From Dasyornis broadbenti (Eukaryota > Chordata > Aves > Passeriformes > Dasyornithidae), in contig VZRN01002948.1 of assembly GCA_013397935.1 (NCBI GenBank), positions 503,956 to 567,955 of the forward strand: a stretch of DNA of 64,000 nt, written 5' to 3'. The notes below the pieces were generated by a model. It searched no databases. It saw nothing but the letters and a program-made list of their open reading frames with translations, and was not told the origin of the DNA. Every line of letters starts with the position of its first letter. Position 1 is the first letter of the stretch. Shown in pieces: positions 39,201 through 51,200 of this stretch. Both the position numbers and the translations under genes were made by a program.

Positions 39201-42200
39201 CAGAGTTTGTGGCTCTGCAAATGTAGACCCCAGCGTCACTTGTATCTAGGTGCTTTATTTCCAAAGATGCTGAGCCTTCTGCAAAGTGTACTGTGTACTT
39301 GGCACTTGAAGTGATCTCAGTGTCTTGCTTAAACCATGAGACAGTCATTGGAAGAGAGCCTGAAATTTTGCAGTCTAGGCGGCACGAGGTGCTAATGATG
39401 CTGTCAATATTCTTCAGTGGTTTAGTAAAGAAGGGAGGGAGAGTGCGATCTGTTGGGAGTGAAAAAATGATAGAAACGAACACATGAGCAAAACAGTTGT
39501 ACTGTTCTGCTTCTGGCTCTGCTGGGCACAGAGCAGAGCAATAGGGCTCTTTGCAAAGAGGCAGTACCAACCTAGCACAGTGAAGCTGGTAGTACAAGAG
39601 CTGATGCCCACATCATTGGATATCTCAAAAGTGTATTCACCACTGTCCTGCATTTCAGTGGCATAAAACTTGAGCTGGGCAATGTTATTTTTGAAGCTGA
39701 TCCTATATTTTTTGCTGGCAGGTAGTGGCTTTCCATCTTTGAACCATTTGGTTTTCAGCTCTGGAGTGCCTGTGACAGTGTATTCCAAAACAGCAGGTTC
39801 CCCTGCTGTAACCTGGATCATTTCGGCTTTTTCAATTATTTTGGCAGGCTCTACAACAGAATTAAACAACTGGTGTTAAGGACAAAAGGAAATTGCTTCT
39901 CCTCTCAGGTGGGAGACTGCAGGGACCACAGCACTTCTCCACTGACCTTTCACTGCTAGTTCACCAAAGCAGGACTGACTTCCTGCATCATTCTCAGCCA
40001 CGCAGGTGTATTTGCCACCAGAGCTCAGCTGGACACCGGTAATTTGCAGCGTTGCTAGACCATGATCAAATGTGACTCTCACATTGTTATCATCTTTAAT
40101 AATGTCTTTGCCCTTCATCCACATCACAGAAATAGGCTCTGACCCTTTCACCACGGCCTGCAATGTAACACTATCTCCAGCCAGAGCTGTCACATTTTCG
40201 ATTTTCTTAACAAAAGATGGTGGTTCTAGTTCAAAGAAGAGAGATAAGAAAAAATACTCATCTGCTACTACATCATCACACAAAATCTGCTACTTAAAGA
40301 CAGTTTTGTAAGAGAGTATGTGCAGTACACATCGTAACTCAGCAAAAGAGCAGTCAAGTTGGAGAACTGCATTCTCTAGCTGGGACCTAATGGCCCTTTA
40401 ATCTCAATGTTCTTCAAATTCACAGGAGGGATGCCAGACAAGACTCAAGACACACACAGAATTTTACGAGAAGATATTCCCCCTCCCCAGTCTCCCCAGC
40501 CTCCCACAAATCCAAAGAAAAGACATTTTATGAAATAAGAGGTTTTTGCCAGTCTCTTCAGCAAGTGGAGTTTTCTCTCTCCCACTGACCTTTCAAGATG
40601 TATGTGGCACTGCACATGCACTTCCCGACTTCATTAGCTATCACACACTCGTATTCACCGACATCTGCACTATTAAATGAGGACACCTCCAAAGAAATAA
40701 CAGCCTTCTGAGAGGTCAGCCTGTATTTTTTACTACTGCGAATCTGCTTCTTGTCTTTGTACCAGCTAATCTCAAAGGGTCCAGTGCCAGCAACCTCGCA
40801 CTGAAGAATGGGGTTTGTTCCCTTCACTAGCTCTGCTGGTTCAAGTGTTCGGATGAAAGATGGAGGCTCTATAAAAGCAGTAAGAAAGAATTAGTCAACC
40901 ATGCCAAAAAAAAAAAAAAAAANNNNNNNNNNNNNNAAAAAAAAAAAAAAAGGAAGGAAGATTTTTCTCAAGAATGTGACTGGCAGCAACAAGAAGAACA
41001 GACCTTTTACAACCACTTCGGTGGTGCAGCTGTCACTTCCAACCTCATTAACAGCTTCACATGAGTAGGTCCCAGTGTCATCAAGTTTCATTTCCAAAAT
41101 ATCTAACACAGCTACAGAATTGATAAAGGACATCCTGTGTGTGTTACTTTCATGGATTTCCTTATTGTTCTTGAACCAAGTAACCTGGATTTCAGGAGAC
41201 CCTTTGATTTTGCATTGAAGGCGTGCAGAGTCACCTGGGGTCAGTAAATAAGATGGATCGACCTTCTTCACAAAGGACGGTGGTTCTGAAAATGGGAAGA
41301 AAAGGGAAGAGAGGGGAAGAGATGGTAAAAAGGGAAAAAAAGGGAAGGGGAAAGGGGACGGAAACGGGAAAGGAAAAGGGAGAAAGGAAATAAAAGCTTA
41401 ATACAAAGCTTTGAAAGATTGCTTCCTAGAGCAAGAACAAAATAAAACTTCGCAAGAGATCAGCTAATCTTTGCTGAGCTGCAGCTTCTGTGATTTTGCT
41501 TGCCCTCTTCATCCATCTCTCCCCTGCATGCAGGAGCAAGTTTTGATTTTCTCTGGTGTAAGAAATATTGAAGTAACACAGTGCACTGTAAGGCAGCAGG
41601 GGAAAAGCATTTCAGGGGAATGGACAAGGTGGCAGGTCTGAGAAGAATTCACAGTGTAATTTCAACCCAAAGAAGTCTTTTCCTGCGAAAGAAGAAATGG
41701 GGAACCCAAGAAGATGAAAGGTAAAGGGAGTATAGAGCTGTCTTACCTCTGACTGTGACGCTGGCAGAAGAGGAGCTGCTTCCTGCCTCATTTGAAGCAA
41801 TGCACACATAGTGGCCTGAATCCTTGAGCTTAGCCAGAGCAATCTCAAGCGAGGCTATTTTGTCTTCAAAGTAAATCTTATAATCTTTGCCTGGAGGGAT
41901 TTTGTTTCCATCCTTTGTCCACCCTACAGTTACCTTCCTGTCTTCATCTACCTGACATTCAAGGCGTATTTTTTTATTAACCGCTGACTGTACTGACTGT
42001 AAATCTTTAATGAAGTGGGGCTTGTCTATAATGACCATTTCAGTCTGGCAAATATCAGCCCCAAACTTGTTGGAAGCTTTGCAAGTGTAAACCCCTCTGT
42101 CACTAGTGGTAAGACGGGAAATTTCCAAAACATGTTTATTTTCCACTTTGGAGATCTTATGGTGATCTGAAGGTGAAATAGTTGTTCCATCTTTCTGCCA

Positions 42201-45200
42201 GGTGACGTCGATGACAGGCGTGCCCGAAACAGTACACAGGAACTTGGCACTTTTGCCAACAAAAGTAGTGATAGATTCAGGTCTGGTAAGAAACGTTGGT
42301 GGAAATGCCTCTGCAAAACAAAGGGGTTCAATGTTATCAAGAGGTGAGGAACAGAGTCACATTTGCCAGGGACAGAGGGCAAGAGAGGCCAGCTTGTCAC
42401 TGGACACTCTTTACCAAAAGAAAACAGCAGTGAAGGAGATAAGAGGTGTTAAAGATGATAAATTTTGGCTTTTGGTTTTTTACTTCTTTGGTTTATGTAT
42501 TGCTCCAGAGCTTGAAGGCATTTTGAATCTCTGGAGCAGTGTATGAACTAAAGGAAAACAACCCAAAAACTAGAACTTCCTCCCCCAAGACTGACGTGTT
42601 TGCGCACTATTCTCTCAAGATGGGAAAGTTTGCATGCATTTCACAGTTCATGTATTTTTTTCTAGTCTGTACCACCTAGCAATTAGCAAAGACCACATAA
42701 GGACTCCTCCCACAAAGAGAAAAGTCAGAGTAAAAAAGACATCATGCAAGAAATACCCAAAATATGAAGGGGTTTTGTTTGCTTTTTTCTTTAAAGAAAA
42801 AAAAAAACCACATTGTATAGCTCTCAACAGACAAAAATGTTTGGAAACTGCAACCTTTTAGCCCTTCTTTTGTTTGTTTGAGAAGATCTGTTTCCCCAAA
42901 TCAGAGTGCCCTTTTGGCCACAGCACAAAGATATTCAGGTATGCAGAGCTGCATAACCGGCATCGCAAGTATAGTTGCAGGATAAATTTAGGGTGCTAGG
43001 ATAATTGTACAGTGACTATTACACCAAGAAATCAGATTTAGTATTGTTTCTTGTTGTCTGGAAGTTAAATAAACCTTCGTCAAGAAAGTATTCACAAAAC
43101 AATCCCATGCTGTTTCTTCCTGCTCTCTTTCCCCCTTCTTTCTTTCCCTCTGAAACTTCTCACACTGATTCCCTTTTCTTCATATAGAAAGCACCTAAAA
43201 GCAGCATTCACAAAAGTTTTTCTTTTTCTATGCTTGTGCCTGCCAGAAGTAGCTGTGGATTATGTATTATAATGGCAACCAAGAGCCCTACCATAAACAA
43301 GTGTAAGTACAGCAGTGAAGGCATTACAATAGACCAAGATATTTTATGGAAAAGAAGAAGTGCTTGAAAGTCTGTACTTACCAGTTACTGTTAAAACAGC
43401 TGTAGAGCTTACACTGCCATGCTGGTTGGAAGCCTTACAGCTATATTCTCCACAGTCAACAACCTGAGGCCTCGGGATCTCCAGTGTGGAGAGGTAGTTG
43501 GAAGTGCGAATGGAATATTTGTCCCCATCATATATCTCTCTTCCAGCTTTGTACCACTGGAACTTGACATTGGGAGCCATCTCTACCTCACAGGTAAACT
43601 TGGCCACATGATTTACAGCCACCTCCAGGGGTTCGAGCCTCCTCCTCAGGATTGGTGCAACTGAAATTAGAAGTAGAGAATAACTCAAAACACTGCCTGC
43701 TGACATTCTGAAATCAACTGATTGGCTGACTGAAAAGAAAAAGAAAAGGTGGCATACTTGCAATTCACATAAAGTGACTGTAAAGGGAAAAAATATCTGT
43801 AAGAAATGAAAGCAGTACTAGACTCAGTGGACAGACAGTCCTACAGTGCATAATGACGTCAGGAAACAGTGGCGATACTGGAAAAACAATGTGAAATAGC
43901 AATGCACAATAGCAATAGGACATAAACATATAGTAAACTATCCTGGAGTTGTGAGAAATTATGGTGTGAACAAGAAATTGTGGTGAATCTGTGCAATGAC
44001 ACTAAGGAGAGAGTGCAGCAGTGAGGAAAATGGGAAGAGCAGGTCCGCTTCTCAGGCAACAGTAGGAGAAGTGGTTGGGATTGAGATACAACTTTGTCCT
44101 GACCATGCTAGTGCAATGAAACAATGAAGTTCCTGACCAAAGACTGGGGTAATGGAAGTGAGAGGCCTTGGAATGTGGTAAAACAGGACCATCAATCCAG
44201 AGAGAAAGGGTGCCCTCTGATTAGTGGCATGATGGTATTAATATTGTATCTCTATCCAAAGATACACATAGTAGGGGAGGTTCATTAGTAGACCAGTGCA
44301 TTAAAAAGATTATTTTATCTCCATAATCCAACCTCTTTTAACAACTGTGAGTTTCGCTGCTGTTGCTCTTTTTCCACCTTGATTCAGCGCCTCACAGGTG
44401 TACTCTCCTTGGTGAATCTCCCCACACACTTTGTTTATTACTAGTGTGTACGTGTCCTGATCTTGCAAACACTTGAATTTGTTGCCTGAAGAGACCAGTT
44501 TACCCTCAAAGTACCAGTTCACCTCTCTGACATTTGTTATGACAGACACCAGGCTGACACTGTCCTCTTCCTCCACAACAGTGTCAACCAGTCTGGTGTG
44601 TATGATGGGATAACTTTCTTTGTCCAGATTATCCTCCAGCTTTCCAGTTCTAATTTCCAGACCCTGTATGCTGTCTTCCTCACACATTTCTTCCCTTTTC
44701 TCTTTTCTTTTCAGTATTTCTGTAGGTGTCTCAATAAGAAGATCTGCAGAGGCTACTTCAGCAGTGGCTACAGCTGCACCCACATCCTTGATTTGACCAT
44801 GCTCAGTCACAGTGTGGATTACTTGTGCAGAAAAAGGTTGCTCCAGCGGTATTTCTGCCTCCATAGTCCCCTCAGCCTGCTGGGGCTCCAGCTCAAAGGT
44901 TTCATCACAGGATTTTCCTGAGAGAAGTGTACCGGCACAGAATGGCAATGCTTTGGATTCTTCACCTAGCAGGAGACATTTATCTTCACAAAGAAGAGAA
45001 TAGAAAACCTCCTTGAAGACTGTTTCCTGGTCAGCTGTCTCAATGCTGACTTTTCCCAAGGAGACTTGGATTTCCATGGCACTGCATCCTCCTGTGGTCA
45101 CAACATAGGTGCACAAGGTATGTTCATTCTCCTTGGTGATGTTTATTGCCTGTACTTCAACATTTTCTTTATCAGCCAACCATTCTGAAAACAAGAGGTT

Positions 45201-48200
45201 TTTCTCACTTACCACTGCAGATTTCAGTGCATTTATTATTTGAGACTTTATGTCTAAGTTGCAGCTCTTGGGAACTGGAGCAGTGAGCTCACTGTCTTTG
45301 TTAAGGACTTGGCTTGGCTGGAGCTGGTAAGAGTACATTGTTTCATGGGATTGTCTCTCTGCCCTTTGCGACTGCTTAAGTGGATTGGAAAGATCAACAT
45401 GTTCTTCCTCCATGCACTGGTTTTCTTCCAGCAGCAAGGGAAATCTCACAGCCTGTCCCTCGTGTATTCTTGCAGCAAAATCTTCCTTCGCTGTTTCCAG
45501 GAAAGAAATATTCTCCAGGGAGACAGCTTGGCCCCCAGTGAAGGCCAATTCAGAGAGAAATCTGGGTTCAGCCTTCAGCTCACCTTGCGCTGTCTGAAAG
45601 CCCTCAAGGATCTGGATTTGGTCACCATCCATGGCATGGCTCTCAGTGGTGCTTGACACCTGTAGAACGGTTTGGGAAGCCTCTGTATTCTGAGCAGCCA
45701 GTTGCTCTGCTGCCTTGGGGATGATTTTCTCTTTGGCCATGAATACCTGTGCAGCTACATTCCCAAGGCAGCCTGGCAGTTGTGTCTCCATCACTGCTGC
45801 AGCCACCACACCCTGGGGGCCAGCAGGGAGGGTTTCCAGAGGCTCTGCCAGAAGCCCGCTGCTGTCTTGTGTTGTGGCCACCTGGGTAAGCATCTCTTCA
45901 ACACTCTGCGCTGCCAGACAGGCTGGTGGCAGGCCAGGCAAGACATCCTCTCTGGGCAGCATGTGCACTGCCTGGCTCATCTGAAGCTGAAAGGGGGTTG
46001 AAGGCTCCCTCATGGCCTCAAGACTGAGTGCTTCTTCCATTGCAGGAAGCTCAGCAGCCTCCTCATATAAAAGAGGGCTTTGATCTTCTGCCACTGCAGA
46101 ATGCTGCAAGGCTGGGCTCTGCCTGCACACTGCCCTCTCCTCAGGCAGCACAAGCAGCTCAGCAGAGCACGTGGCCTCGCCCAGGTCACTCACGGCCCTG
46201 CACGTGTAGAGCCCAGTGTCCTCCTCCGTGCAGTCCCGCACTGTCAGAGAGCCTGAGCCGTCAGGGCGGTGAGCAATGGAGTGACGCGTGTCAGAGCAGA
46301 GCTGCTCGCTGCCCTTGGACCACAGCACGCTGGGGCACGGCTTCCCCACCACTGTGTACTCAAAGACTGCCGTGAAGCCCGGTGGGCCCTGCACGCTGTC
46401 CGGCTCCCTGGCAAAGCAAGGGAATCCTGGCTTCCTCTGGCGCACACGGAGGTGGGCGCTGCAGGTGGCCTCACCGTGCACATTGCTGGCCACACATATA
46501 TACTCACCCTCATCCTGCACTCCTGCATACGGGAGGATGAGGCTGTGGTCATTGCCAGCAAATACTAATTTACAGTCCATGGATGGGGTCAACTTCATAC
46601 TGTTGAAAAACCACTGGATTTTGGGTGTGGGGCTGCCAGTAACAGTAACAGAGAGCCTAGCTACATCTCCCTGCCAGACATCAATGTCGGACACCTGTTT
46701 GAGGAAAACAGGGGCTTTGCCCTCTTCCTCCATTTTCATCTTTGCTTTGCTGAAATAAACTGGTTTTCCAGGCTCAAATTCAAGTGTTTTCTCTCTATCA
46801 GGCAACTGAAGGCCGCTGCTGTAGCCTTCATTTCTTCCTTCCTCAGAAGAGGCAATAAGAGACTTAGCGATGTCTGTATGGAAAAAAATTGTTTAGTTTT
46901 ACTGGAATATTTATGAGAACACTCATAGACAGCAATACACAGTGTTAGGTCAACTGTTTTTCAATAGCTGGAGGCTTTCTCAGTACTATACAGCAGCTAG
47001 CAATGAACATGAGGTCCGTGTTTTCCTCTTGCTGTCACACCTGCTAAAACCAGCATGACATGGTGTGTTGTCAGGTTCCTTAAGAATTTCCTATCTGGAT
47101 CAGGATGGGTGTGTCTTTAAACCTGACATCACAATATGGGTTAGGCATATCCCTCCAGGGTGCACTGTGCAAGTAACAATCAAGCAACACTGATGCATTT
47201 GACAGATAGCATTAAAGTGGTATGCGTCATACATATTTGTATGCACACCTATGCAAACAAGTACAGCAGAACAGTGCTAAGGCCCTGATTTAATTCAAAA
47301 CCCTAACAAAAAAATCAGAATGCCACAATTAGGATTGAAAAAAAAAAAACAACCCAAACAATCAAAAGACCAAAAGTCTTTTCAGCACACTAACCTTTCT
47401 TCTGATGCATAGTCCATCTCCTTAAACTCTATCTTTTGTCTAACACACCAAAAGATTGCCTCTACTCTACCAACTTTGTCCTGGTTTTGTCATTAGACCC
47501 TTAAGTTTACAGCATCATTATTATGAACGTCACAAGTCTAAACCCTTGATTTCATAGAATTGATTTAAATCTCTGCTTTTGAACTCCTCCCTGTCAAGAT
47601 GTGGCATATTAAAACTCACACAACATCAGAGAAAAAGAGAACAGAACACTTTTAAGGTTTTTCTTTTTCTTGCCTTTGTGAACTTAAAGATATATGCACT
47701 GGACCACTCTAGTTCCAATAGCAGTTTAAAAATGAGAGGAAGCAGAGGTCAAGAACATGCCATTCTCTGCAGATGTTTGACAATAGAAACATCAGTGAAA
47801 TCTGGGACTTCCAGGAATAGAACAATTAATGAAGAGAACAATGCAAGGAAAAACATTTGGAAATCAAATATTGTTGTCCTCACTGAGTCAAGTTTGCCCA
47901 GTCAAGGCCGACAGTATTTGATCCTGGAAAGACATAAGACTTTAAAAAAAAGAATAAAGTGGATTAATGTCTCTAGGCACTCTAATGGTGAAGCTTGATA
48001 AGCTTCTCAGTTACAGTGCCTTCCATTTTAAAACTTACTGAGAGATATTAATTTTTGCTGTGCTCCAACAACAAATATAAAAAAGAACAGATTTTGTCAC
48101 CCAATTCTTTCTCATTTGTTTTAGTAATCATTATTCTTGCCACAAATGCCATAATGTACATGACATAGCACCATGCATGCAATGATTAACTGCAGAGAAG

Positions 48201-51200
48201 AGATGCTTAAGTAAAAAAAATATTACAGCAGCCCTTCAGTATTACTTACCAGCCTTGTTAAAACAGTACTAAATTGTGCAAGTAAATTTGAGAAGGGGTG
48301 GCAGAATTGAGTCAATAAAATATAAAAATAAAAACCATAAAATTGCAGAGTGAAACCCATGTTTACACACTAGAATGCTTTATACACAGGAGTGTGGCAA
48401 AAATTAATGCACTTTTGTGTATTCCTGGATATTTATGAGAGAAGAACTACACAGGTACTTCTTCATATTTTAGATATGTTTGTAAAATGAATAAAATACA
48501 AGAAGCGATGGACTTTAATATTTTCATATTTATTTCACAAATTAACCATACATGTTAACATTCACTACACATTGATGACAAACAGACATAATTATTTCTT
48601 AAGATACTTGTTTTGTAGAAATGAAGACAACATTAAATCTGAAAATAAAATCGTGAGCTTTTTGATTCCTTTGAAAACAAAATTTTGAAAAGAGATAGTC
48701 AAGCTATACCAGTTGTTCCAGACTAAGTTCACTCAAACCTAGGATTACTCCAGATTTAATAATTGTAGCTTAGGTGAACCAGGTGCTCCTGGCTAATGTA
48801 AGAAACTTAAACCAAGACTTATAAATTTACATAAACCACAAACACTACTACATGAGTAAAGATGCTTAGCCATATATTTCAGATGTGAACATGAACTTGG
48901 ACCTGCTTGGCTTATGGCTTCAAAACCAAGTTATGGGCCTCTTTCTGCTATAAATATCCAGATTTACATGCAAAATGAACACACTTCACAATTGTGCAGG
49001 CTTAATCAATGGGCCTCTGACCTCTTTGACTTTGGAATTAAAAGACCCCTCATGTCAGAGCTGACATAGAACATCAGACAATTCATGCCAACTTCCCTAA
49101 GGACCTCTGCTGTCTAATGAATCAGTGCTACACATCTACACAAGGAATGGATTAAAGACACACCACGGAGTAACTCTTTCCCAGCATAACGTTGGGTCAG
49201 ACAGTCATGCTTCTCTTTCCTACCACCATTAGCTATGAGAAATCACAATTAGCTCTGCCTTTTAAAATACAGATCTTAAATATTTATCAAGGGGTCATGA
49301 CTGAGAAGAAACTGAAGCAACACATTTGTATTAGCCTAAACACTTCAGTCATTTCGCCTGGGTACTGTGTCATTAGAACTTGCCACTCCTGACTTTAAGT
49401 TTATATCAGGCAACACGATTGGGCAAGGTGAATCTTTTGATCAAAAATTACTATCCCAGGTAAGTGATGGGATAGTCTTAGAAGATCATTGATTTTTTTG
49501 AGGCATGCTGCTCTCAGTGTGAGGACACATCAAACTCAGAAATAAGAAATTGTATTAACATAACTGAACATACTACAGGAATAGTTTTTATGCTTAAAAT
49601 CACCACTCTGCTTAAAGCTGTTTGCAAGGCAACTGACAGCAATTTGTAAATAACTCGAAGAATTTCATTAACAGGTAAACAAAGTAAAACTAATTTTGCT
49701 TAGGGATCTTGAACTCAAGATCTCACCTTGATATACAGGTGACCAGAAAGCTGGTACGTGCATTAGAGAGTTAGTTTCTGATAAACATTAATTAATAACT
49801 TTCCTCCTTTGAACAGATATTCTTAATCAATTTATCATTTTTTATGTAACATAGATTTAATTCTGATTTATTTATGTCAGCTACTGCTGATTCCTCCTAA
49901 ATATTAGCATTACTTTAAATATAAAAATATATATTCACATTGAAAACATTAATGTAAAAATCTCCTGTGCTGAGAAAATGGCACAGATAACAACTGAATG
50001 TATTCCAGTTATTTCTGGTCATATTGACACATAGCACACTTAACTGTTATTAATTTAAAAAAAAAAAAAAGAAAGAAAAAAGGAATATGTAGAGATGTAG
50101 TTCTAATAAGAAACAAGAATACTGCATAAAAATATCTTACTTTTTTTTACTACTATGCATTTTTTATGAATGACACTGGAATACAGGGACAAGCAAAATT
50201 ATTTTAATAAATTTACAGTAACATCATTGATTTTTTATTATTATGCTCCCTCTCTCCTTTCCCTTTAACTCCTAAAAATACAGTACAAAATATGATTTCA
50301 TGTTTATTACTTGGTAATAGAGAAAAAAATCCTGTCCAGTCTCTACTAATGCAAAATTTTCATTTTTCTTCCCATTACTCTGCTTTTCTTTGCAACAGCA
50401 TAATTTCATTGACTTTAAAAAGGCATTTAATTTCATGAGTCAGCAGAATGAGGCCCATGGATGTAAGAATTTTGCAGTGATAGAAACCGCAAACAGGATT
50501 TGAATCATGTTCTGACACAACGTTGTGAGAAGGGGCAACACCAATTAAAGGAGTTCTTTAACAGAACTATACCCAAACTGAACAGCAAGCATAACTTAAG
50601 TGTTCCATACCTCTAGGTTACAAGAAAATGGTTGTGTCTACATTTTTCAGGTGATTTCTAGCCTATATAAAACAATAGTGATTGCACTGTTACAGACACA
50701 CAGGTATATGTACATTATACAAAAAATCAGTCCTATGCAAATGAGTATCAATTAAAATATCTTTACAAGAATGAGTAAGGAGCGCAGAAGGAGCCTAAAA
50801 TATCCCTCAGTGCAGAAAGTGTGCACAAAATCTATGCATGGATTAAATCTCACTTATATTCCCCAAAGAAGGCAAATCTAAGTGAGACACAGATATGCCC
50901 ACAGAGTGATTTTCATCCTTAAAGAGATGAAAAACAATGCCCCTAAAATGAGTGCTGCATTTTTACCTGCAGTGAACAGCATCATAAGAACTCTTAGTAA
51001 TTCAGGACAGACTGAAATAAATTACGGAAATTCAGTACAACGTTAACACAGCACAAGTCTCAGCAGTTCCTGCCCTGTTAGTAGCTACACATTTGTACTG
51101 CCCACTGTCACTTTCCATCAGGTTTGCAATAGTAAGACTGTGCAAGCCATTCTGCTCTTCCTGTGCACAGTACCTATCCCCTTCCAACAGCACCCCATCC

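Noticed and set aside
14176..41285. Reading the regular Ig array as a CRISPR-like or satellite DNA repeat
   Set aside because: The periodicity is of spliced protein-domain exons with diverged sequences and unrelated introns, not of near-identical DNA units.
47579..47998. 139-residue plus-strand open frame in the novex-3 to N2B intron
   Set aside because: No recognisable protein family; its composition fits chance in AT-rich intron.
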